Shown: positions 1 through 5,282 of the stretch, one piece after another
How the letters are laid out: the number at the start of each line of letters is the position of its first letter
Position numbering within the stretch: the stretch's first letter is position 1
NCBI GenBank assembly: GCA_947626445.1
Contig: CANQSC010000061.1
Coordinates: forward strand, 1-6,162
Direction: 5' to 3'
DNA from: an uncultured Bacilli bacterium
Lineage (GTDB): Bacteria; Bacillota_I; Bacilli_A; RF39; UBA660
DNA length: 6,162 nucleotides
Made by a program: the position numbers and the translations under genes
Notes under the pieces: model-generated
The model's database searches: none
What the model saw: the letters and a program-made list of their open reading frames with translations, nothing else
What the model was told of the DNA's origin: nothing

Positions 1-96
1 TATGATATTCTATATCATATTGCACATGACTTAACTTTCTCATTACAAACCGCCTCACTTGGTTTGTTATTATACTATGTATTACTTAAAATATAA
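1..96 (+). CDS. C-terminal fragment of an unidentified, probably membrane-associated protein
   Basis: The frame starting at base 1 is open for 31 codons and stops at TAA (94-96). The predicted tail is rich in His, Asp, Thr, Ser and Gln and then turns hydrophobic (ASLGLLLYYVLLKI), like the last membrane helix of a protein that begins left of the window. The other two + frames stop within about 11 codons. An open run of this length in AT-rich DNA is suggestive but could arise by chance. I cannot name the family. The gap from its stop to the rnhC promoter (97-151) shows no clear terminator. Confidence 0.45.
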   Translation, partial: YDILYHIAHDLTFSLQTASLGLLLYYVLLKI

Positions 97-151
97 TAAT
101 GTTTAGTAACTTTATTTTGATTTATGGCAATAGCAAAAAATACGACTTTAT

Positions 152-180
152 TTGTCAAGACAGAAATTTTATGATATTAT
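152..180 (+). promoter_or_regulatory. Promoter of rnhC
   Basis: A -35 box TTGTCA (152-157) is followed by a 17-nt spacer and a -10 box TATTAT (175-180) with the extended element TG at 172-173. This is a good sigma-A type promoter. The predicted start is near G187, leaving a leader of only about 12 nt before the ATG at 199. Confidence 0.7.
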
Positions 181-186
181 TTATGT

Positions 187-192
187 GGTGAT
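187..192 (+). promoter_or_regulatory. Ribosome binding site of rnhC, non-canonical GGTGAT
   Basis: GGTGAT lies 6 nt before the ATG at 199. It matches the downstream half of the full anti-Shine-Dalgarno complement (AAAGGAGGTGATC) rather than the usual AGGAGG core. The predicted transcript would begin at or next to this site. Confidence 0.5.
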
Positions 193-198
193 ATATAT

Positions 199-1140
199 AT
201 GATAATTGTCTATCGAACTAGTGAAAAATTACGAAAGAAAATGATTGCTTACTATGCTGACAAAAAAAGAACTAAAACCCCACCATATGCTATTTTTCAA
301 GCTGAAGATGCTGATACCGTAGTTACTTTATATGAATCTGGTAAAGTAATGTTTCAAGGAATAAGTGCTGATATTGATGCTAAAATGTGGGCTGAAACCG
401 AAAAAAAATTAACGGGAATTAAAATTAATATTTCTGAAGGCAAACAAAAATTAGAAAGAGTTAAAAAAACTAGAAGCGAAATGTATAAATTAAATGTTTA
501 TGGCTCTGATGAAGTTGGCGTTGGCGACTTTTTAGGGCCTATTGTAGTAACTGCAGCTTATGTTTCAAAAGATAAAGCATCTTTTGTTGAAAAATTAGGA
601 GTTCGAGATTCTAAAATTATAACTGATGAAAAAATTAAATCAATTACCCCTACTCTAATGGAAGAAATACCTTATGCTAGTTATACTTTAAGTTGTAAAG
701 AATATAATGAATATCAAAAACGAGGCTATAACATGAATCGGATTAAAGCAATAATTCATAATAAAGTATTATATGAATTAACTAAAAAAGGTTATCCTTA
801 TGATAAAATTGTAATTGATCAATTTGTCTATCCAGCTAAATATTTTGAACATGTAAAAGATGAAAAAAATATTGTTAAAAATATTACTTTTATGACTAAA
901 GCTGAAAGTGTTTGCTCCGCTGTCGCGGCAGCAAGTTGCATTAGTAGATATATTTTCTTACAAGAAATGGATAAGTTATCTAAAGAACTTGATATGACTG
1001 TTTTAAAAGGTGCCGGAAAAGATGTTGACATTCTTACTGCTAAAATAGTTAAAAAATATGGAAAAGAAAAATTACAAGAAATAGCTAAATGTAATTTTAG
1101 AAATATGGAAAAATATCAAGAATACTTAAAAGAAAGCTAA
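199..1140 (+). CDS. rnhC: Ribonuclease HIII
   Basis: RNase HIII cuts the RNA strand of RNA-DNA hybrids in the cytoplasm, clearing R-loops and primer remnants. The 313-aa length is normal for the family. Residues about 1-85 form the N-terminal TBP-like substrate-binding domain that separates HIII from HII. The catalytic domain opens with the signature GSDEVGVGDFLGPIVV (102-117), which carries the acidic pair D104/E105. Other landmarks are RDSK (136-139), the third acid D207 in VIDQF, the conserved AESVCSAVAAASCISR (235-250), and KGAGKDVD (270-277), where D277 is the likely fourth metal ligand. All four expected acids are present, so the enzyme should be active. The ATG at 199 is supported by GGTGAT 6 nt upstream and a promoter at 152-180. 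It appears monocistronic and ends in a hairpin shared with holA, which converges on it. Identification is from motif recognition. Confidence 0.95.
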   Translation: MIIVYRTSEKLRKKMIAYYADKKRTKTPPYAIFQAEDADTVVTLYESGKVMFQGISADIDAKMWAETEKKLTGIKINISEGKQKLERVKKTRSEMYKLNVYGSDEVGVGDFLGPIVVTAAYVSKDKASFVEKLGVRDSKIITDEKIKSITPTLMEEIPYASYTLSCKEYNEYQKRGYNMNRIKAIIHNKVLYELTKKGYPYDKIVIDQFVYPAKYFEHVKDEKNIVKNITFMTKAESVCSAVAAASCISRYIFLQEMDKLSKELDMTVLKGAGKDVDILTAKIVKKYGKEKLQEIAKCNFRNMEKYQEYLKES

Positions 1141-1157
1141 AAAAAGCTTTCTTTTAA
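1126..1157. terminator. Bidirectional terminator between rnhC and holA
   Basis: The arms 1126-1138 (TTAAAAGAAAGCT) and 1145-1157 (AGCTTTCTTTTAA) are a perfect 13-bp inverted repeat around a 6-nt A loop (T on the other strand). The stem overlaps the rnhC stop (1138-1140) and the holA stop (1156-1154, - strand), so one hairpin serves both convergent genes. GC content is low, with two G-C pairs at the loop end and one further out, and the U-rich run falls inside the 3' arm. Efficiency is therefore uncertain. Confidence 0.7.
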
Positions 1158-2092
1158 TATTCAAATAAATTAACTAAAAAACTTTCAAAACCAAGCCATT
1201 TATCTTTAAGACCAGATTTTATTTCATAATCTAATTTAGTTAAAGATAATAAATTATCTTTTAAATCATCAAGATGATATTTAGCTTTATTCTTAATTAT
1301 TTTTTGTAATTGCCAATCAGCTAATTTTAACTCTTGCATAATTTCTTTAGAATTATGTTTACCTTCCATCAAACTAACCATTAACATTAAACGATATTCC
1401 CTTACTAAAAGATTAATTAATTGTAAGCTTTCAACTTTTAAACATTTTAAATCTTCTAATAAATCAAAAGATAATTTCATGTCTTTTAAAATAACGGCAT
1501 CAACAAATTTAAATTGATTATCTTTAACATTAACACTAATTAAATCTTTTAAAATATCCATCGTAATCATCGTATTTTCTTTAAGTAATAAAGGAAATTT
1601 ATTTATTTCATTAACAATTAAATCATAATTATTTACACAAGCATTAACAATATATCTAACCCCACTATCTTCAATTAAATAATTTTTTTTCATAATCATT
1701 TTTTTAGTTTCATTTATTAATTCGTATCCAACAGGGGCTTTAAGTTCTTTAAACTCTGCTAATTCTTGCCATTTTTTAAAGATACTTTTTCTTTTATCAA
1801 CACCACCATAAGTAGTAAAAATTAAAGTTGTATTAGGATTTGGATTACTTAAATAATTAATTAAACTTTCACTATTTTTAGAATTTTCTTTTTCTTTACC
1901 AAATAAACTAACATTCTTAATTATTAGATATTTCATTTCATTAAACATTGAAACATATCCAGCTTCTTCTAAAATATCACTTAATGATACTTCACTATAA
2001 TTATAAACAATTTTATTAGTTGAATCTTTAATTATTTTTTTTAATTCATCATCTAATAATGTTTTAGAATCACTAGTTATTAATATATTCAT
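1154..2092 (-). CDS. holA: DNA polymerase III subunit delta (clamp loader)
   Basis: Delta is the subunit of the clamp-loader complex that opens the sliding clamp so it can be placed on DNA during replication. At 312 aa it is slightly shorter than the roughly 330-350 aa usual in Bacillota. Family landmarks are the N-terminal region about 1-118 with VDKRKSIFKKW (98-108), the middle segment NNYDLIVNEINKF (154-166), and the C-terminal collar region with LLVREYRLM (228-236), LDYEIKSG (287-294) and GFESFLVNLF (301-310). Position also supports the call: holA (yqeN) commonly follows comEC in Bacillota. Here it begins 52 nt after the comEC stop and has its own extended -10 promoter in that gap, so this replication gene need not depend on the com genes. 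rpsT, often its divergent or downstream neighbour, is absent; convergent rnhC follows instead. Confidence 0.9.
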   Translation of the reverse strand: MNILITSDSKTLLDDELKKIIKDSTNKIVYNYSEVSLSDILEEAGYVSMFNEMKYLIIKNVSLFGKEKENSKNSESLINYLSNPNPNTTLIFTTYGGVDKRKSIFKKWQELAEFKELKAPVGYELINETKKMIMKKNYLIEDSGVRYIVNACVNNYDLIVNEINKFPLLLKENTMITMDILKDLISVNVKDNQFKFVDAVILKDMKLSFDLLEDLKCLKVESLQLINLLVREYRLMLMVSLMEGKHNSKEIMQELKLADWQLQKIIKNKAKYHLDDLKDNLLSLTKLDYEIKSGLKDKWLGFESFLVNLFEY

Positions 2093-2095
2093 TTT

Positions 2096-2105
2096 GCATC
2101 ACTTC
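2096..2105 (-). promoter_or_regulatory. Weak ribosome binding site of holA
   Basis: The - strand reads AAGTGAT 5 nt before the ATG at 2092. As with rnhC, the match is to the downstream GTGAT part of the Shine-Dalgarno complement, not to AGGAGG. The predicted transcription start (2105) lies immediately upstream. Confidence 0.4.
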
Positions 2106-2111
2106 TTTTAT

Positions 2112-2120
2112 ATTATATCA
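2112..2120 (-). promoter_or_regulatory. Extended -10 promoter of holA
   Basis: The - strand reads TGaTATAAT (2120 to 2112), a perfect extended -10 element. No good -35 box lies 17 nt upstream, which is acceptable for extended -10 promoters. The predicted start is near 2105, giving a leader of about 13 nt. It sits in the 52-nt comEC-holA gap. In DNA this rich in A and T, -10-like sequences also occur by chance. Confidence 0.5.
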
Positions 2121-2144
2121 AGAATTCATTAAAGTAGATAGTAG

Positions 2145-4196
2145 TTAATTTACGGTTACTATTTGATAACTATCATTATTAAATTTAACAATGATACTTC
2201 CATCTTTATCAGTTCGATATATTTTAGAATTTTCTAAATTTTTTAATACACTATCTTTGGGATGCCCATATCGATTATTTTTGCCAACACTTATAATACT
2301 ATATTTAGGTTTTATTTTATCTATAAAATACTTGCTACTACTTGTATCTGAACCATGATGTCCTACTTTTAAAAAAGTAATATTTTTTAAATTATATTTT
2401 TTCAATAAATCATTTTCTTTTTCAATTCCAGCATCACCCATAAAAAGAAATTGATAATTTAAATAACTAAAATAAATTACATTAGAATTATCATTTTCAT
2501 TATTATATTTTTTAGTATTTAAAAATTGTAATTGTCCTTTATCAAATTTTAAATTTTTTATTCCTCTTTCATATTTAATTTTTCTTTTATCTAATTCTTT
2601 AATAATATTAGATTCTAAATCATTAAAATCATCATTATTAAAAATAACTTTTTTAATTTTAATTTTATTTAGTAAATCAGTTACATTCCCAGCATGATCA
2701 TAATCACCATGGGTTAAAATTAAATTATCGATTTTATTAATACCTAAACTATTTAAATAACTAACAATATTATTAATGGTATAATTAATATTTTTTTTCT
2801 TAGCCCACTCTTCACTATTATAATTATAGATTCCGCCTGTATCTATTAAAGTAACATTACTTAAATTATTACTAACTAAAAGACTACTATCTCCTTGTCC
2901 AACACTTAAATAAGTTATATTTAATTTAGTAGTTATAAATGGCAAAAAATGAATTAAAAAAAGAAAACAAATTAAAATTTTAAAATAGTTTTTATTGTGA
3001 TAATAAAAAGCTTTATAAAATAGATAAAAATAAATAATCCATAAAATAATATTTACTTTAGGTAATATTAAGATTCCCAATTTAATATTTTTGGCTATTT
3101 TATTTAAGAAAATAAATAAGGTTGTAAATCCTTCAAATATTATATTAAAGATTGGCAAGATAAAAGTTAATAAAGCTAGAGGATATAATATTGTAGATAC
3201 TAAAGGAATGGCTATTAAATTAAATAATATTGTTAAAAAATTTACTTTATAAAAATTAATTGCAGTAATAGGTAAAGTAATAAAGAAAATAAAAGTACTA
3301 GTTTTTAATAAATCTTTAATTTTATTTTCTTTATCAAAATGATAAGTTAAAAGGCCAAAAGATATTACAAAAGAATAAATAAAACCTATATCATATAAAT
3401 AAAAAGGATTTATAAATAACATTAAACTTATAACTAATATTAAAATTTGTATATTATTTATCTTTAATTTATTATTAAATATTTTTATAGTATAAAATAT
3501 AACACTTCTTAATATAGAAGGTGTAAAACCTACTAAAAAGGTATAAAACCATAAAAATAATAAAGTAATTTTAGATTTTTTTAAATATTTACTTTTACTT
3601 AAAATTAAGATAAATAATGATATATGCATTCCAGATATAGCAAATAAATGACTAAGACCATTTTCTCTAAATAATTCATTATCTATATCATCTTTAACTC
3701 CTAATAATAAAGCTTTTAAATATTCATTATTATTAATATTATTTAATCTTTTATAACACCAATTTTTTAATTTAAAGAAGATATTTTGATTAGAATATCT
3801 TTTTAAATTATTAGCTTTAAATAGATAATAAATATGGTGATGTTCTAAATATTTTTGATAGGAAAAAACATTAGGTATGTCATTTCCTAAAGGAACTTCT
3901 AGTTTTCCTTTAAAAATAAGATAATCATTAAATCCTAATGTTTTTTCTAATTCTTTCTTTTCTTCTTCGGTTTTTAAATAATAATTAACAATAACCTTTT
4001 CTTTAGCTTTAATAGTTAATTTTAATAAATCGCCATTAAATTCATAGTCTAAAACACGACCTTCTAAAGACGTTTCACCTCCATTTAAAATACTTTCATG
4101 TTTAATAAAGAAAAGATTAAACAAACACCAAATAATAACTAGACTAATTAAAACTTTAAACAGTGATGTAGTCTTTAATTTTGGCATATACCGCAT
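2145..4196 (-). CDS. comEC: ComEC/Rec2 family DNA uptake channel protein
   Basis: ComEC forms the inner-membrane channel through which single-stranded DNA enters during natural transformation. At 683 aa it has the full layout. There is an N-terminal membrane helix (about 12-30), then an OB-like DUF4131 region (about 40-135). The multi-helix Competence core (about 155-422) includes AISGMHISLF (186-195) and DIGFIYSFVISFGLL (269-283). The C-terminal metallo-beta-lactamase-like domain has YLSVGQGDSSLL (429-440), LIDTGG (450-455), THGDYDH (495-501), MGDAG (586-590), VGHHGS (611-616) and RYGHP (642-646). The metal-binding residues look intact, so the proposed nuclease domain may be active. Its start overlaps comEA by 41 nt, and M4 is a possible alternative start (32-nt overlap). 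Neither has a strong ribosome site, which suggests translational coupling. The coding sequence is markedly poorer in GC than comEA. No comEB lies between them. Confidence 0.95.
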   Translation of the reverse strand: MRYMPKLKTTSLFKVLISLVIIWCLFNLFFIKHESILNGGETSLEGRVLDYEFNGDLLKLTIKAKEKVIVNYYLKTEEEKKELEKTLGFNDYLIFKGKLEVPLGNDIPNVFSYQKYLEHHHIYYLFKANNLKRYSNQNIFFKLKNWCYKRLNNINNNEYLKALLLGVKDDIDNELFRENGLSHLFAISGMHISLFILILSKSKYLKKSKITLLFLWFYTFLVGFTPSILRSVIFYTIKIFNNKLKINNIQILILVISLMLFINPFYLYDIGFIYSFVISFGLLTYHFDKENKIKDLLKTSTFIFFITLPITAINFYKVNFLTILFNLIAIPLVSTILYPLALLTFILPIFNIIFEGFTTLFIFLNKIAKNIKLGILILPKVNIILWIIYFYLFYKAFYYHNKNYFKILICFLFLIHFLPFITTKLNITYLSVGQGDSSLLVSNNLSNVTLIDTGGIYNYNSEEWAKKKNINYTINNIVSYLNSLGINKIDNLILTHGDYDHAGNVTDLLNKIKIKKVIFNNDDFNDLESNIIKELDKRKIKYERGIKNLKFDKGQLQFLNTKKYNNENDNSNVIYFSYLNYQFLFMGDAGIEKENDLLKKYNLKNITFLKVGHHGSDTSSSKYFIDKIKPKYSIISVGKNNRYGHPKDSVLKNLENSKIYRTDKDGSIIVKFNNDSYQIVTVN

Positions 4197-4845
4197 CGCC
4201 TATTCCAGAGATATTTTTAATATCTTCAATTGTTCTAAAGGCTCCGCAAGTACTACGATACTGAATGATACTTTCAGCTTTAGATGAACCAATACCATTT
4301 AAGGTTTCAAGTTCTTCTTTACTAGCCGTATTTAAATTTATTTTACCACTAGTCTTACTAGTCGTAGTTTTTTTACTGGTCTCACTACTACCACCAATAA
4401 TAGAAGAATTTTCATTTAATTCATCGGTAATATTAGCATCACCCAACTTATCGCTTTGCTTCATTTCTTTTACTTCATCTTTCGTATAAACAATAATAAC
4501 CATTTCATTAGCTAATTTTTTGCTTAAATTAAGATTAGAAGTATCAGCATTACTCATAAGTCCCCCAGAAGCTTTAATTAAGTCATTAACAACTGAACCA
4601 GTTTCTAATTCGTAAACACCAGGATTTCTAACGGCACCTTTGATATCCACCCTTAGTTTACTAGAATCTTCTTGTTCTTCATCTTCGTATTCACTCATAT
4701 CTAAAGTTTCAACGGGACAATGAAAGGCTTCTTCGGCACTAGCATCTTTTAAATAAAGTATTCCCATCAATATACATGCGAGCGCTAAAAAACCGGTAAT
4801 GAAAAGAAATTTCTTTTCAACAATAAAGTCTTTAAAATTTTCCAT
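4156..4845 (-). CDS. comEA: ComEA competence protein, membrane-anchored DNA receptor
   Basis: ComEA binds incoming double-stranded DNA outside the membrane and passes it to the ComEC channel. The 229 residues show a short cytoplasmic N-terminus and one membrane anchor (about 12-32). An acidic stretch (about 51-61) is followed by an SLBB domain (about 64-120, VDIKGAVRNPGVYEL) and a low-complexity Ser/Thr/Lys linker (about 147-167). The C-terminal helix-hairpin-helix DNA-binding domain (168-229) opens with GKINLNTASKEELETL and contains the two hairpins NGIGSSKA and SGIGDAVY. This is the standard Gram-positive ComEA architecture. The start has a strong ribosome site, AAAGGAGG, 4 nt upstream. The last 41 nt are shared in another frame with the start of comEC. 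Upstream, in the same direction, are a strong promoter, a structured RNA and a terminator, so expression may depend on read-through. Confidence 0.95.
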   Translation of the reverse strand: MENFKDFIVEKKFLFITGFLALACILMGILYLKDASAEEAFHCPVETLDMSEYEDEEQEDSSKLRVDIKGAVRNPGVYELETGSVVNDLIKASGGLMSNADTSNLNLSKKLANEMVIIVYTKDEVKEMKQSDKLGDANITDELNENSSIIGGSSETSKKTTTSKTSGKINLNTASKEELETLNGIGSSKAESIIQYRSTCGAFRTIEDIKNISGIGDAVYAKIKDYITV

Positions 4846-4849
4846 AGGT

Positions 4850-4857
4850 CCTCCTTT
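4850..4857 (-). promoter_or_regulatory. Strong Shine-Dalgarno site of comEA
   Basis: The - strand reads AAAGGAGG, a full match to the anti-Shine-Dalgarno core, 4 nt before the ATG. It is much stronger than the sites of rnhC and holA and fixes the comEA start. Confidence 0.85.
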
Positions 4858-4860
4858 CTA

Positions 4861-4882
4861 AGAAGATACAATACTATCTTCT
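4861..4882 (-). promoter_or_regulatory. Hairpin directly upstream of the comEA ribosome site
   Basis: A perfect 8-bp inverted repeat (AGAAGATA at 4861-4868, TATCTTCT at 4875-4882) with a 6-nt loop ends 3 nt upstream of the AAAGGAGG site in the comEA transcript. It could stabilise the message end, hinder or help ribosome loading, or act as a protein operator. It is not followed by a U tract, so it is not a terminator in this direction. Confidence 0.45.
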
Positions 4883-4927
4883 ACTAATATATTCCCCCAA
4901 AAATATTGATTTCCTTTTTTTTCGCAC

Positions 4928-4959
4928 AAAAAAAATACATTGGTCTGTCAACCAACATA
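4928..4959 (-). terminator. Intrinsic terminator at the end of the intergenic RNA
   Basis: In the leftward transcript, UAUGUUGGU (4959-4951) pairs with ACCAAUGUA (4944-4936): 9 bp, of which 2 are G-U wobbles. The loop is the 6-nt UGACAG, and eight U follow (4935-4928). The stem plus U tract is a textbook rho-independent terminator, about 80 nt before comEA. Confidence 0.8.
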
Positions 4960-4982
4960 TTTTTCCGTGGACGAATAAAGTA

Positions 4983-5010
4983 AATACATATATTGACAGA
5001 TATAAATACT
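4983..5010 (-). other. RNA hairpin whose loop complements the terminator loop
   Basis: In the leftward transcript, 5010-5000 pairs with 4993-4983 (10 pairs including 2 wobbles, plus one U-U mismatch), leaving the loop CUGUCA (4999-4994). The terminator loop is UGACAG (4950-4945), its exact reverse complement. With the closing U-A pairs the complementarity covers 8 nt (5000-4993 with 4951-4944). Confidence 0.55.
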
Positions 5011-5218
5011 ACTCTCCTATCGAATCCCACATGCACGTACAACTTAACGGCCGATAAGACACCCTATTCAACGGTGAAATCGATGACTCAAAAAATCATA
5101 ATAAAAACATCCGATCGGACGAAAAATCATCAACAATCTTAAGAAATAAATATACTTCAAAGAAATATAAATATCTCAAAGGTGTTTCAAATCATTTCAC
5201 CTACCATTAAGCATCTTA

Positions 5219-5247
5219 AATATATCATACTCCCCTATGGCTGTCAA
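5219..5247 (-). promoter_or_regulatory. Strong promoter of the intergenic RNA and comEA
   Basis: The - strand reads TTGACA (5247-5242), a 17-nt spacer, then TATATT (5224-5219), with the extended element TG one base upstream of the hexamer. It has a consensus -35, optimal spacing and an extended -10, making it the best promoter in the window. The predicted start is G at 5212, pointing towards comEA. Confidence 0.8.
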
Positions 5248-5255
5248 TTAATTTT

Positions 5256-5277
5256 TTAAAATTTTTCAAAAAAAATT
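5256..5277. repeat. AT-only palindrome after the 288-aa gene
   Basis: A 9-bp inverted repeat made only of A and T (AAAATTTTT ... AAAAATTTT, 4-nt loop) lies a few bases past the stop of the upstream gene and just before the -35 box of the RNA promoter. It could be a weak terminator, or an A-tract upstream element for the promoter. In DNA this AT-rich such palindromes also arise by chance. Confidence 0.3.
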
Positions 5278-5282
5278 TTAGT

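Larger units (their letters stand above)
4928..5212 (-). ncRNA. Predicted structured noncoding RNA or attenuated leader upstream of comEA
   Basis: About 285 nt lie between a strong promoter (predicted start near 5212) and an intrinsic terminator. No credible ORF exists here, and the 80 bases 5011-5090 are about 46% GC, far above comEC. Hand folding gives two domains. In domain 1, GGUGAAAU (5201-5194) pairs with AUUUCACC (5080-5073). Inside it, 5133-5124 pairs with 5089-5080 around a hairpin at 5121-5108 (loop GAUC); base 5080 is claimed by both helices. In domain 2, an 11-bp helix (5070-5060 with 4982-4972) closes a hairpin at 5058-5043, a GC-richer linker at 5042-5011 (contains GGGAUUCGAUAGG) and a hairpin at 5010-4983. 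The loop of that last hairpin complements the terminator loop. I found no hallmarks of tmRNA, RNase P RNA, SRP RNA or a common riboswitch. The raiA noncoding RNA family is a candidate to test, from general memory only. It may act in trans, or in cis on comEA. Confidence 0.7.

Noticed and set aside
1..19. Perfect 8-bp inverted repeat TATGATAT/ATATCATA at the window edge
   Set aside because: It is AT-rich, has a 3-nt loop, is cut by the window edge and probably lies in coding sequence. It cannot be interpreted.
45..67. Inverted repeat ACAAACC ... GGTTTGT resembling a terminator
   Set aside because: It lies inside the likely coding end of the upstream partial gene, has only 7 bp and no T run afterwards.
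828..1031. 67-codon open frame on the - strand inside rnhC
   Set aside because: It is antisense to the conserved catalytic region of a clear RNase HIII gene, with no ribosome site or family resemblance. It is a shadow of the real gene.
4265..4489. 74-codon hydrophobic open frame on the + strand inside comEA
   Set aside because: It is the antisense of the Ser/Thr linker and helix-hairpin-helix start of comEA. Its hydrophobic look follows from the opposite strand of Lys/Glu/Asn codons.
4891..4910. Imperfect AU hairpin around GGGGG, and a TATATT that might be a comEA promoter
   Set aside because: The stem is nearly all A-U with a mismatch, and no -35-like hexamer lies 17 nt upstream of the TATATT.
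4970..4977. GACGAATA on the + strand, 7 of 8 matches to the streptococcal competence box TACGAATA
   Set aside because: It points away from comEA, sits inside a helix of the predicted RNA, and the lineage is not evidently streptococcal. One near match is expected by chance.
5009..5032. Tiny ORF in the RNA (ATG TGG ... TAG, 7 codons)
   Set aside because: It has no Shine-Dalgarno site, is very short, and lies in the part that looks like a structured RNA linker.
5011..5042. tmRNA-like motif GGGAUUCGAUAGG, similar to the GGAUUCGACAGG near the 5' end of tmRNA
   Set aside because: No tag-peptide reading frame, no acceptor stem around the motif and no 3' CCA-type end were found. A tmRNA starting here would run into comEA.
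4846..5282. CRISPR array, insertion sequence or att site in the intergenic region
   Set aside because: No regularly spaced direct repeats, no terminal inverted repeats with a transposase, and no tRNA or integrase nearby.
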